19,664 nucleotides of DNA from JBIOYL01 sp044870185 (GCA_044870185.1 JBIOYL010000469.1:1-19664); one strand, 5' to 3'. Shown: positions 6,017-13,990, numbered from the stretch's first letter. Notes: generated by a model from the letters alone, not told the origin. Program-made: numbers and translations.

Positions 6017-8452
6017 TCAGGGCGTCCGGCGACGGCCCGAGCCGGTCGGCGCCTGGGAGCCGGGCCGCGGCGGCGCCTCTGCGCTCGGCGCCCCCGTCTT
6101 GGGCGCCGGCGCCGAAGACGCCGGCGTGCTTGGGGCCTCCACCGGGGGCCCGGCGTCGCCGGGCGCCTCGGGGGTCGCGCCGGCCGGCGCCGTGGCCTGG
6201 CCCTGCATCGGCACGGTCTCGCCCTCGGCCGAGACGACCGCGGCCAGCGCCGCGGCGCCGACCCGCTGCGAGCGCCACAGCGCCCAGGCGAGGATGGCGA
6301 CGCCGACGGCGCCGAGCACGAACCGGACCGCCAGCCTGGGGCCCAGCGCCACCACGGTGGGGGCCAGCAGCACGGCCACCAGGTTCATGACCTTGATGAG
6401 CGGGTTGAGCGCCGGGCCGGCCGTGTCCTTGAACGGGTCGCCGACGGTGTCGCCGATGACGGTCGCCTTGTGCGGCTCGGAGTTCTTGCCGCCGTGGTGG
6501 CCGTCCTCGACGTACTTCTTGGCGTTGTCCCAGGCGCCGCCCGAGTTGGCCAGCATGACCGCCAGGAGCTGCCCGGTCAGGATCGCGCCGGCCAGGTAGG
6601 CGCCGAGCGCCTCCTGCTTGAACAGCAACCCGGTCGCGATCGGCGTGACGACCGCGAGCAGCCCGGGGGTGAGCAGCTCACGCAGCGAGTCGCGGGTGCA
6701 GATGTCGACCACGGCCGCGTAGTCCGGGCGCTCGGTGTAGTCCATGATCCCCGGGTGGTCGCGGAACTGCTTGCGGACCTCGAACACCACCCGGCCGGCG
6801 GCCCGGCCCACGGCACGGATCGCCTGGGCGGAGAACATGAACGGCACCGAGCCGCCGATCAGCAGCCCGACCAGCACGATGGGATGGTCGACGCGGACGT
6901 CCACCAGGTTGGCGGCCACGCCGGCGTCCAGCAGGGCGCGCCGGAACGAGCCGAACAGGCTCGTGGCGGCCAGCACCGCGGTGGCGATCGCCACCCCCTT
7001 GGTGATCGCCTTGGTGGTGTTGCCCACGGCGTCCAGCGCGGTCAGCACCTCGGCGCCCGAGGGCCCCACGTCGCCCGACATCTCGGCGATGCCCTGGGCG
7101 TTGTCGCTCACCGGGCCGAAGGTGTCCATCGACACGATCACGCCGACGGTCGACAGCATCCCCATGCCGGCGAGCGAGATCATGTAGAGCTGGAAGTCCA
7201 GGCCCTTGCCAAGGCCGATCAGCAGGGCGCCGATGATCGCGCCGACGACGGCCAGCAACCCGTACACGCTGGACTCCAGGCCGGTCGCGAAGCCTGCCAG
7301 GATGGTGGTGGCCGGGCCGGTCTCCGACGCCTGGGCGATCTCACGCACCGGCCTGTACTGGGTGGCCGTGTAGTAGGAGGTGGTCAGCTGGATGACGCTG
7401 GCCAGCACGAGCCCGACGAGCATGGCGGCCAGCGGCCGCCAGTCACCGACGTAGCCGAGCGACACCGCGGCGACCAGGGCGGCCGAGATCAGCGCCGAGG
7501 TGAAGAAGCCCCGGTTGATCGAGCGCATGCCGCTCTCGGAATCCGAGCGCGGCCGGACCACATAGATGCCGACGATCGACGACAGGATGCCGACCGCCTG
7601 GATGACGAGCGGCAACAGCAGCCCGACGATGGGGCGCTCCGGGAAGGCGGCCGTGCCCAGCACGATCGCGGCCACCAGCGTGACCTCGAACGACTCGAAC
7701 AGGTCGGCCGCCATGCCAGCGCAGTCGCCGACGTTGTCGCCGACGTTGTCGGCGATGGTGGCCGCGTTGCGCGGGTCGTCCTCGGGGATCGACCGCTCGA
7801 CCTTGCCGACCAGGTCGGCGCCGACATCGGCGGCCTTGGTGAAGATCCCGCCCCCGACCCGCATGAACATCGCCAGCAGGGCGGCGCCGAAGCCGAAGCC
7901 GAACAGCACGCCGGGGGCGTCGCCCTTGTAGACCAGGACCACGAGCGCCGCGCCGAGCAGGCCGAGCCCGACGGTGAACATCCCGGCCACGCCGCCGGTG
8001 CGGAACGCGATCGGCATGGCGACGCGCAGGCCGCCCTCGTCGGCCGCGGCGGCCACCCGGACGTTGCCCCGGACCGCCAGCCCCATGCCGGTGCGTCCCG
8101 CGGTCGCCGAGAACACCGCGCCGAGCAGGAACGCGACCGACCGGCCGAGCCGGACCGACAGCGACGGCGCCTTCAGCACCAGCAGCAGGAAGAACAGCAG
8201 GGCGACGAAGATGGCGACGGTGCGGAACTGGCGGTTCAGGTAGGCGCGGCTGCCCTCCTGGACGGCGCGGGCGATCTCGCGCATCCGCTCGGTGCCCTGG
8301 CCGGCGGCCAGGACCTGCCGCACCAGCAGGAACGCGACCACGAGCGCAAGCAGCGAGACGGCGACGACCCCGAGCAGGATCAGCGTCTGGCCGCCGGTGA
8401 ACCTGATCCCCCGGATGCTGCTCTCCTGCGCGAGCAGGCGTACCCCACCCAT
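6017..8452 (-). CDS. hppA: membrane H+-translocating pyrophosphatase, K+-independent type
   Basis: An 811-residue polytopic membrane protein that hydrolyses pyrophosphate and pumps protons. Signatures in order are GGGIFTKAADVGADLVGKVE, DDPRNAATIADNVGDNVGD, and GGAWDNAKKYVEDG with GDTVGDPFKDTAGPALNPLI. In GNTTKAITKG, K481 and T484 occupy the positions that are Ala and Gly in K+-dependent enzymes, marking the K+-independent class. After the last membrane helix there is an unusual tail of about 75 residues rich in Pro, Ala and Gly. The ATG follows a strong GGAGGAGG box. Upstream lie a small hairpin (8466-8483) and a -10-like TACACT (8535-8530) without a matching -35. It sits downstream of bldG and the anti-sigma gene, as in Streptomyces. 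Confidence 0.97.
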   Translation of the reverse strand: MGGVRLLAQESSIRGIRFTGGQTLILLGVVAVSLLALVVAFLLVRQVLAAGQGTERMREIARAVQEGSRAYLNRQFRTVAIFVALLFFLLLVLKAPSLSVRLGRSVAFLLGAVFSATAGRTGMGLAVRGNVRVAAAADEGGLRVAMPIAFRTGGVAGMFTVGLGLLGAALVVLVYKGDAPGVLFGFGFGAALLAMFMRVGGGIFTKAADVGADLVGKVERSIPEDDPRNAATIADNVGDNVGDCAGMAADLFESFEVTLVAAIVLGTAAFPERPIVGLLLPLVIQAVGILSSIVGIYVVRPRSDSESGMRSINRGFFTSALISAALVAAVSLGYVGDWRPLAAMLVGLVLASVIQLTTSYYTATQYRPVREIAQASETGPATTILAGFATGLESSVYGLLAVVGAIIGALLIGLGKGLDFQLYMISLAGMGMLSTVGVIVSMDTFGPVSDNAQGIAEMSGDVGPSGAEVLTALDAVGNTTKAITKGVAIATAVLAATSLFGSFRRALLDAGVAANLVDVRVDHPIVLVGLLIGGSVPFMFSAQAIRAVGRAAGRVVFEVRKQFRDHPGIMDYTERPDYAAVVDICTRDSLRELLTPGLLAVVTPIATGLLFKQEALGAYLAGAILTGQLLAVMLANSGGAWDNAKKYVEDGHHGGKNSEPHKATVIGDTVGDPFKDTAGPALNPLIKVMNLVAVLLAPTVVALGPRLAVRFVLGAVGVAILAWALWRSQRVGAAALAAVVSAEGETVPMQGQATAPAGATPEAPGDAGPPVEAPSTPASSAPAPKTGAPSAEAPPRPGSQAPTGSGRRRTP

Positions 8453-8600
8453 CGAACCTCCTCCGAGCCCCGCCGCTGGGGCTGGTCGTCACCGCGGCGG
8501 ACAGCGCATCGGCCAATGCGTGCGCCTGCAGTGTAGAACGTGGAGGCGACGACCGGACGGCTCGGGTCCGAATGCGACCCGCGCGGGCCGGCACGGCCGG

Positions 8601-8667
8601 CCAGGTGCGGGGGGAAGCAGGTCAGGCCGGCCGGTCAGGTGCCGGGGGGAGGCAGGTCAGGCCGGCC
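8601..8667. repeat. 34-bp tandem duplication at the 3' end of the anti-sigma gene
   Basis: Two nearly identical 34-bp units (starting at 8601 and 8635) share CAGGTG, a run of six G and CAGGTCAGGCCGGCC, differing by one indel and two or three substitutions. The right unit contains the stop codon and last codons of the anti-sigma gene; the left unit lies just beyond the stop, so the gene end appears to have been duplicated. Confidence 0.75.
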
Positions 8668-9099
8668 GCGGCGCAGCCAGAAGCGGGTGCGGTGCCCGCC
8701 GCCCTCCAGCGTCTCGCTGCGCAGGCCGTCGACCAGCGCGCCGACCAGCGCGAGCCCGAACTGCCGGTCGTCGAGCCCGGGTTCGGCGCCGGCCCCGCGG
8801 GGGGCGCGGGCGGCCAGGTCGGGTGCCCGGTCGCGGACCTCGATGGCGAACCTGTCGGCGTCCTCGATCAGGTCGAGCTCGATCGGCGCGCGCGAGGCGG
8901 CCCTGCCCAGGTCCTCGAGCGCCATCGTGCAGGTCTCCGACACCGCGACCTTGAGGTCCTCGACGCCCTCGTCGTCCACCCCCGCCTTCCGAGCCACGAT
9001 GCCGACCACCAGCCGGACGGTGCCGAGCATGGCCGGCTCGGGCACGAAGGTCAGGCGGATGGTGCCCGCCCGGCCCGTCGGCGGCTCGGCTGTGCTCAC
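8635..9099 (-). CDS. anti-sigma factor kinase-like ATP-binding protein (SCO3548 type)
   Basis: A 154-residue GHKL-type (HATPase_c_2) protein like RsbW and SpoIIAB, which hold a sigma factor and phosphorylate an antagonist. Motifs are VEDLKVAVSETCTMALED (N-box region) and FGLALVGALVDGLRSE (a G2-like glycine region). At the N-box position that normally holds the Mg-binding Asn, this protein has M59, and the G1 box is the divergent VRDRAPDL. Streptomyces homologues next to bldG are also divergent here (memory). The GTG start follows an AGGAAG about 12 nt upstream. It lies 15 nt after bldG and is almost certainly co-transcribed; BldG is the expected partner. Whether it still binds ATP or phosphorylates BldG is uncertain. 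Confidence 0.88.
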   Translation of the reverse strand: MSTAEPPTGRAGTIRLTFVPEPAMLGTVRLVVGIVARKAGVDDEGVEDLKVAVSETCTMALEDLGRAASRAPIELDLIEDADRFAIEVRDRAPDLAARAPRGAGAEPGLDDRQFGLALVGALVDGLRSETLEGGGHRTRFWLRRGRPDLPPPGT

Positions 9100-9114
9100 G
9101 CCGCTGCCCGCTTC

Positions 9115-9462
9115 CTACTCCTCGGTGGTGCTGGCGGCGGCCTCGGCGACCGACGCGTGGATCGGGAAGACCTTGGTCAGCCCGGTGATGCGGAAGATCT
9201 TGAGGATCTTCTCCTGGGTGCACACGAGCTGGAGGGAGCCGTCGTGGTTGCGTACCCGCTTGAGCCCGCCGACCAGCACGCCCAGCCCGGTCGAGTCGAG
9301 AAAGTCGACGTTCTCGAGATCGACGATGAGGTGGTAGGAACCCTCGCTGACCAGCTCGATCAGCTTCTCACGCAGCTTGGGCGCGGTGTAGACGTCGATC
9401 TCGCCGGCCACCTCCAGGACGGCGTGCTCCCCTTCCTTGCGGACGTTGAGGTCGAGGTCCAT
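9115..9462 (-). CDS. bldG: BldG-like anti-sigma factor antagonist (STAS domain)
   Basis: A 115-residue single STAS-domain protein. GEIDVYTAPKLREKL, DFLDSTGLGVLVGGLKRVR and ILKIFRITGLTKVFPIH are close to Streptomyces BldG as I recall it. Ser57 in LDSTGLG matches the phosphorylated serine of BldG. Unphosphorylated antagonists of this type release sigma factors from anti-sigma proteins; in Streptomyces BldG is needed for development and stress response. The ATG has GGGAGG about 6 nt upstream. A long leader of about 100 nt with a 20-bp palindrome (9482-9501) separates it from a TTGCCC-17-TAGCCT promoter (9600-9572). The partner anti-sigma gene follows directly. Confidence 0.96.
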   Translation of the reverse strand: MDLDLNVRKEGEHAVLEVAGEIDVYTAPKLREKLIELVSEGSYHLIVDLENVDFLDSTGLGVLVGGLKRVRNHDGSLQLVCTQEKILKIFRITGLTKVFPIHASVAEAAASTTEE

Positions 9463-9481
9463 CGAGATCCTCCCGAGGGAA

Positions 9482-9501
9482 CTGCCGGATGCATCCGGCA
9501 G
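9482..9501. promoter_or_regulatory. 20-bp perfect palindrome in the bldG leader
   Basis: CTGCCGGATGCATCCGGCAG is its own reverse complement. It lies 20 nt upstream of the bldG ATG, just before the ribosome-binding site and well downstream of the predicted start. As RNA it would form an 8-bp stem with a TGCA loop; as DNA it could be an operator for a dimeric repressor. The sequence does not decide between the two. Confidence 0.6.
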
Positions 9502-9571
9502 GAGAATCGGGTGCGGCGGTGTCGGTGCGGCGGTGAAGGATTGTCGCACGCGATGCCTACGGTACCGAGCG

Positions 9572-9600
9572 AGGCTAGCGTCGGCGCTGCTCGCGGGCAA
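9572..9600 (-). promoter_or_regulatory. bldG promoter
   Basis: On the minus strand, TTGCCC (9600-9595), a 17-nt spacer and TAGCCT (9577-9572) fit a housekeeping actinobacterial promoter. The predicted start is near 9565, giving a leader of about 103 nt. The -10 is identical to that of the tRNA-Thr promoter, and the -35 is identical to that of the divergent lipoprotein promoter 18 bp away. Confidence 0.6.
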
Positions 9601-9618
9601 GGCGACCTGGCGTCGTCG

Positions 9619-9647
9619 TTGCCCGTCGCCCGGCCGGCGGCTAGGGT
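9619..9647 (+). promoter_or_regulatory. promoter of the lipoprotein-LCP operon
   Basis: TTGCCC (9619-9624), a 17-nt spacer and TAGGGT (9642-9647) precede the lipoprotein ATG. A start near 9654 gives a leader of about 37 nt. It is back-to-back with the bldG promoter. Confidence 0.6.
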
Positions 9648-9690
9648 GGACCGGTCCGCACCAACCAGCAGATTCACCCAAACCACGAGG

Positions 9691-10290
9691 ATGAGGAGTC
9701 CGCCGCCGACCGCCCGGGCCCGTCTGGCCGCCGTCGCGCTGGGCGCGCTGGCCACCCTGCTGCCTGCGGCCTGCACGTCGGGCAAGCACCAGGCGGCCCC
9801 CGCCCCGCCGACCACGCAGGCGCCGCCCGCGCCGCTTCGCGTCGAGCTGCGCGCCGACGCCCAAGGCCCGGTGCACGGGTTCGACGCGCGCACGGCGGCC
9901 GCCAAGGCCAGCCCCGGCATGCAGCGGTTCCTGACCGGCTACCTGACCGCCGCCTTCCTCGACCCGACCCAGCAGCGCAGCGGCTATCGGGCGCTGCTGG
10001 CGCTGTTCGACGCGCCGCTGCGGGCGGCCGCCCGCCGCGACCTCGACGCGCTCAGCCTGGGCTCGGACGCCCAGGGCGTCACGGCGGTCCGGCCGGGGCC
10101 CGCGTCGGCCCACGCCACCTTCCTGTACCGGGACGGCCGTGCGGTGGCCGCGGTCGTCCAGGTCGCCTTCGATGGCTCGGCCGACCGCAGCGACGGCAGC
10201 GGACCCGTCCGCCTGCGCGCCACGCTGGCGCTGGAGGCCATCCCTGCCGGCTGGCGCATCGTCTCCTACGACAGCCACACCAGCGCCTGA
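9691..10290 (+). CDS. putative secreted lipoprotein of unknown function
   Basis: A 199-residue protein with a twin-Arg-containing basic N-terminus (RARLAAVALGALATLLPAAC), a hydrophobic core and a lipobox-like LPAAC. C28 would be the lipidated residue, although Pro at -3 is atypical. A Pro/Ala-rich linker follows, then about 150 residues with a helix-rich segment (FLTGYLTAAFLDP) and strands ending in GWRIVSYDSH, a pattern reminiscent of NTF2-like folds. I do not recognise a named family. The ATG follows GAGG (AACCACGAGG) closely. One nucleotide separates its stop from the LCP gene, so the two form an operon driven by the promoter at 9619-9647, suggesting an envelope role. Confidence 0.8.
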   Translation: MRSPPPTARARLAAVALGALATLLPAACTSGKHQAAPAPPTTQAPPAPLRVELRADAQGPVHGFDARTAAAKASPGMQRFLTGYLTAAFLDPTQQRSGYRALLALFDAPLRAAARRDLDALSLGSDAQGVTAVRPGPASAHATFLYRDGRAVAAVVQVAFDGSADRSDGSGPVRLRATLALEAIPAGWRIVSYDSHTSA

Positions 10291-10291
10291 C

Positions 10292-11248
10292 ATGCGACGC
10301 GGCCTCCGCCTCCTGCTCGCCCTCGCCCTGGTGGCGGCGGGCGCCACCGCCCTGGCCGTCGCCGGCCCGGGCCAGGCGCGACGGGCGCACACCGCGGCAC
10401 CCCTCCCGCCGATGCAGCGGGCGCACGCCGCAGCGCCCATCCTGATCCAGCGGGCGCACGCCGCGGCGGCCGTCCCGAGCCGGGACCGGCGCATCACCTT
10501 CCTGGTCGTCGGCTCCGACGCCGGCGCGCCCCGGCACGGCCGGGGCGGCACGGCCGCGGGCGGGCGCGGCGACGCCCTGCACCTGGTGGTCGTCGACGGC
10601 GGCAAGCGGCGGGGCGTGATCCTCGACCTTCCCCGCGACAGCTGGGTGCCGATCCCCGGCCACCGCACCTCCAAGATCAACGCGGCGCTGACCGCCGGCG
10701 GCCCGCCGCTGCTCGACCGCACGGTCGAGCAGCTCACCGGCATCCGCGTCGACTACTTCGTGCTGACCTCGTTCGACGGGCTGGCCGACCTGGTCAACCG
10801 GGTCGGCAAGGTCCAGGTCAGCGTCGACCAGAACATCGACGACCGCTTCTCCGGCGCCCACCTGCGCAAAGGCAGCCGGGTGCTCGACGGCGAGCAGGCC
10901 CTGGCCTACGCACGGGCGCGCAAGACCCTGCCGGGCGGCGACCTGGACCGGACCAGGCACCAGGGGCTGATCCTGCTCGGTGGCCTGGGCACCTACCAGC
11001 GCCAGGCGGCCGCCAACCCGGCCGCCACGCTGCGCTGGCTGGCTGCGATGCGCGACTCGGTCCAGACCGACCTGCCCTTCCCCGAGCTCCTGCGGCTGGC
11101 CTTGTTCGCGCGGACCGTCCCGCCGAGCGCCATCCGCAACGTCGGCGTACCCGGCGTGCCGGGTGTGGCCGGCGCAGCCTCGGTCGTCCGGCTCACGCCC
11201 GCCGCCTACGCCCTGTTCGACCGGGTCCGGCGCGGCGCCCTCACCTGA
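10292..11248 (+). CDS. LytR-CpsA-Psr (LCP) family cell-wall glycopolymer ligase
   Basis: A 318-residue protein with an N-terminal membrane anchor or signal (residues about 4-26), a repetitive linker (30-63) and an LCP domain from about 66. Conserved LCP features are FLVVGSD, RGDALHLVVVD, ILDLPRDSWVPIPG, KINAAL, and GEQALAYARARK with the later GGDLDRTRHQ, which contribute the acidic and Arg residues binding polyprenyl-pyrophosphate. Family members attach teichoic-acid-like or arabinogalactan-like polymers to peptidoglycan outside the membrane. The start is an ATG one nucleotide after the lipoprotein stop, with no clear ribosome-binding site, so coupling is likely. No LytR_C domain is present. 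Confidence 0.92.
   Translation: MRRGLRLLLALALVAAGATALAVAGPGQARRAHTAAPLPPMQRAHAAAPILIQRAHAAAAVPSRDRRITFLVVGSDAGAPRHGRGGTAAGGRGDALHLVVVDGGKRRGVILDLPRDSWVPIPGHRTSKINAALTAGGPPLLDRTVEQLTGIRVDYFVLTSFDGLADLVNRVGKVQVSVDQNIDDRFSGAHLRKGSRVLDGEQALAYARARKTLPGGDLDRTRHQGLILLGGLGTYQRQAAANPAATLRWLAAMRDSVQTDLPFPELLRLALFARTVPPSAIRNVGVPGVPGVAGAASVVRLTPAAYALFDRVRRGALT
10379..10480 (+). repeat. in-frame tandem repeat in the LCP gene linker
   Basis: Three units of 36, 33 and 33 bp share a core CGGGCGCACRCCGCRGC and encode (R/Q)RAHxAAxx repeats (RAHTAAPLPPMQ, RAHAAAPILIQ, RAHAAAAVPSR). All lengths are multiples of three, so the frame is kept. The repeat lengthens the linker between the membrane anchor and the catalytic domain. 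Confidence 0.8.
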
Positions 11249-11316
11249 CGGCCGGACACGGCACGTTGCCGGGGCCCCCACGGCCGGACACGGCACGTTG
11301 CCCGGGGGCCCCCGGG
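11248..11316. repeat. 32-bp direct repeat ending in a 16-bp palindrome
   Basis: Two adjacent copies (from 11248 and 11280) share ACGGCCGGACACGGCACG followed by TTGCC and a G/C block, nearly identical over 32 bp. The second copy ends in a perfect palindrome CCCGGGGGCCCCCGGG (11301-11316). The element begins at the last base of the LCP stop codon. It may act as a transcription terminator (no T tract) or be a dispersed REP-like repeat. The rest of the interval to 11534 has no recognisable gene; TTGACG at 11338 lacks a convincing -10. Confidence 0.8.
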
Positions 11317-11534
11317 TGTCGGCGGCGGGACGAGACCTTGACGAGCGGACGCCGGTGAGCTTCAGGATGACCTGCCTCCCGACACCAGGCGACAGCATCG
11401 TCGAACCATTGGGAGGTGAGGTTCCGCATCGCTTCGGCACGGCATCGGGCAGCCACCTGACCGCTCCGGCGTCTGCCGCTGCCGACCCGCCTGGCGTCGG
11501 GCTGAACCCATCCCTCGGCCAGGAGGAGGAACGG

Positions 11535-13967
11535 ATGAGAGGGAGAGGGATCTTCGCCGTGGTCGGTGCGCTGGTGATGACGCTGTCGGGCGCCACCTTG
11601 CAGGCCGCGCCCGCGGCCGGCCAGCCGGCCTACCTGGACGCCCGCGCACCCATCACGGCTCGCGTCAACGACCTGCTCGGCCGGATGACACTGGCGGAGA
11701 AGGTCGGCCAGATGGACCAGATCGTGATCGGCAAGCTGAAGGCGGCGAGCCCGCCGGCCAACGGCGACTGCAACGGCGGCAACAACGACCCGCTGCAGCC
11801 GGCCTGCCTGCAGACGGTGCTCATCGCCAACCACACCGGTTCGATCCTTGCGGGCGGCACCGACAACCCGAAGGACAACACCGGCAGGGGCTGGGCCGAG
11901 CAGTACAACACCATCCAGCGGTACGCGATCGAGCATTCACGGCTGCACATCCCGATCATCTTCGGGGTCGACGCCGTGCACGGCTTCGGCCACCCCTACC
12001 AGGCCACGCTCTTCCCGCAGTCGATCGGCATGGGGGCCACCTGGGACCCGGCGATGGCGGAGGCGGCCGGCGCCGCCACCCGCCAGCAGCTACTGGCGAC
12101 GGGCGGCAACTGGGACTTCGCGCCGGTCCAGGACCTCGCCCGCGACACCCGCTGGGGCCGCTACTACGAGACCTGGGCGGAGGAGCCGGCGCTGGCCGCC
12201 GCGATGGGCGCCGCCAACATCCACGGGCTGCAGGGCGGCGGTTTCAGCGCCCCACAGGTCGCCGCGACCGTGAAGCACTTCGCCGGCTACTCGCAATCGA
12301 TCAACGGGCACGACCGCGTCGAGGCCCAGCTGCCCATCCGCTACCTGCAGGACACGTTCCTCCCCTCCTACGCCGGGGGCATCGACGCCGGCGCGGCCAC
12401 CGTCATGGTGGACTCCGGATCGGTCAACGGCATTCCGGCCACCGCGTCGCGGTTCCTGCTGACCGACGAGCTACGCGGCCGGCTGGGCTTCCAGGGCGTG
12501 GTCATCAGCGACTACGGCGACGTGCCGGCGCTGGCGAGCGCGTACCACATCGCCCCCGATCTGGCCGGCGCCGTGGCCAAGGCCGTGAACGCCGGCGTCG
12601 ACATGTCCATGACGCCCTTCGACTCCGCCGGCTTCAACGCCGCGCTGCTCCAGGACGTGAACAGCGGGCTGGTCTCCAAGGCCCGGATTAACCAGGCCGT
12701 CCGCAGGATCCTCACCCTGAAGTTCGAGCTGGGGCTGTTCGACCACCCGCTCGTCGACCCCGGCAAGGCCGACGCGGCGGTCACCGCCAACCGTGACCTG
12801 GCCCGCCAGGCGGCGGACGAGTCCATCACGCTGCTGCGCAACGACAAGGACACCGCCGGCAACCCGACCCTGCCGCTCAAGACGAACCTCGGCAAGATCG
12901 TCGTGACCGGACCGAGCGCCGGGTGTGTCACCGCCGGTCGTCCGGACTGCGACGCACCGGTCGCCAACCAGCTCGGCGGCTGGAGCGTCAGCTGGCAGGG
13001 TTCCTACCAGCCCCTGGACCCTGCCGACAACCGGAGGTGCTGCATCGGCCCGCCGGACCAGATCCCGGACGCGACCACGGTGCTCCAGGGCATCAAGGCG
13101 GCGGTGCCCGCCACGAACGTCGTCTTGGCGACCGACCAGCAGATGGCCGTGAACGAGGCGAGCACGGCCGACGCGGTGGTCGCGGTCGTCGGGGAGAAGC
13201 CCTACGCCGAGGGCCTTGGCGACAACCCGGCCCCGATGCTGTCCGCCGACCAGCAGTCGCTGATCGCGGCGCTCGAGGGGACGCACAAGCCGGTGATCGT
13301 GGTGGTCATCGCGGGACGGCCGCTCGCCCTCGGCCCGGGGACACGCGCCAACGCCCTGCTCATGGCCTACCTGCCCGGCACCGAGGGCGGCTCGGCGGTG
13401 GCCGACGTCCTGTTCGGCAAGGTGAACCCCAGCGGCAAGCTGCCGGTGAGCTGGCCGTCCGAGTCCACCCAGAGCCCGCCGCTGTCGCAGTTCAACCCGG
13501 GCGCGCCCTCGCTGCTGGGCGACCAGCCCAAGTTCTTCGACCAGCTCCCCGGCACCAACTCCGGTCAGGGCTCCGGCTACAACCCGCTGTACCCGTTCGG
13601 CTTCGGGCTGTCCTACACCACCTTCCAGACCAGCGGTCTTTCCGTCACCGGCACGGTCTCGCGAAGCGGTACCGCGACCGTCACCTTCACCGTGGCCAAC
13701 ACCGGCAGCCGGGCAGGGGCCGCGGTCGTGCCGGTGTACGTGCACCAGCCGGTCAGCGATGTCGTCGCATCGCCGCAGCGGCTGGTGGGCTTTGCCAGAG
13801 TCAACCTCGATGCGGGAACGTCGCGGGTCGTCCACGTCTCGTTCCCGGTGTCCAAGCTGGCCGTGACGCCAGGCGACATCGACGGGGCCGCGCGTCCCGA
13901 GGTGCAGCCGGGCTCCTACCAGGTCCAGGTCGGCACCATGACGGCGAGCTTCACCGTCACGCGCTGA
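11535..13967 (+). CDS. secreted glycoside hydrolase family 3 beta-glucosidase
   Basis: An 810-residue exported enzyme expected to release glucose from beta-glucans or beta-glucosides. It has a signal peptide (residues about 1-29), the GH3 N-terminal barrel (about 35-400) with GVDAVHGFGH, TVKHFAGYSQ and the nucleophile D326 in VVISDYGD, a GH3 C-terminal domain (about 425-680) with VVGEKPYAEGLGD (E554 or E559 are acid/base candidates, ExoI-like), GFGLSYT near 690, and a fibronectin-III-like domain (about 700-800). The context NGDCNGGNNDPLQPAC is a Cys-bearing insertion. The ATG has a strong AGGAGGAGGA 4 nt upstream. It interrupts the otherwise conserved bldG-to-helicase neighbourhood. No regulator is adjacent. 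Confidence 0.96.
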   Translation: MRGRGIFAVVGALVMTLSGATLQAAPAAGQPAYLDARAPITARVNDLLGRMTLAEKVGQMDQIVIGKLKAASPPANGDCNGGNNDPLQPACLQTVLIANHTGSILAGGTDNPKDNTGRGWAEQYNTIQRYAIEHSRLHIPIIFGVDAVHGFGHPYQATLFPQSIGMGATWDPAMAEAAGAATRQQLLATGGNWDFAPVQDLARDTRWGRYYETWAEEPALAAAMGAANIHGLQGGGFSAPQVAATVKHFAGYSQSINGHDRVEAQLPIRYLQDTFLPSYAGGIDAGAATVMVDSGSVNGIPATASRFLLTDELRGRLGFQGVVISDYGDVPALASAYHIAPDLAGAVAKAVNAGVDMSMTPFDSAGFNAALLQDVNSGLVSKARINQAVRRILTLKFELGLFDHPLVDPGKADAAVTANRDLARQAADESITLLRNDKDTAGNPTLPLKTNLGKIVVTGPSAGCVTAGRPDCDAPVANQLGGWSVSWQGSYQPLDPADNRRCCIGPPDQIPDATTVLQGIKAAVPATNVVLATDQQMAVNEASTADAVVAVVGEKPYAEGLGDNPAPMLSADQQSLIAALEGTHKPVIVVVIAGRPLALGPGTRANALLMAYLPGTEGGSAVADVLFGKVNPSGKLPVSWPSESTQSPPLSQFNPGAPSLLGDQPKFFDQLPGTNSGQGSGYNPLYPFGFGLSYTTFQTSGLSVTGTVSRSGTATVTFTVANTGSRAGAAVVPVYVHQPVSDVVASPQRLVGFARVNLDAGTSRVVHVSFPVSKLAVTPGDIDGAARPEVQPGSYQVQVGTMTASFTVTR

Positions 13968-13990
13968 ACCAGGAAGCTGGGTGGAACCTA

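Noticed and set aside
2233..6390. A 1385-codon plus-strand open frame antisense to holB, tmk and topA
   Set aside because: It is Arg/Gly/Ala-rich without any domain pattern. It is the expected antisense shadow of GC-rich codons opposite three firmly identified genes.
5750..8536. A 928-codon plus-strand open frame antisense to hppA
   Set aside because: It is a His/Asp/Arg/Gln-rich shadow of the pyrophosphatase gene with no start signals and no recognisable motif.
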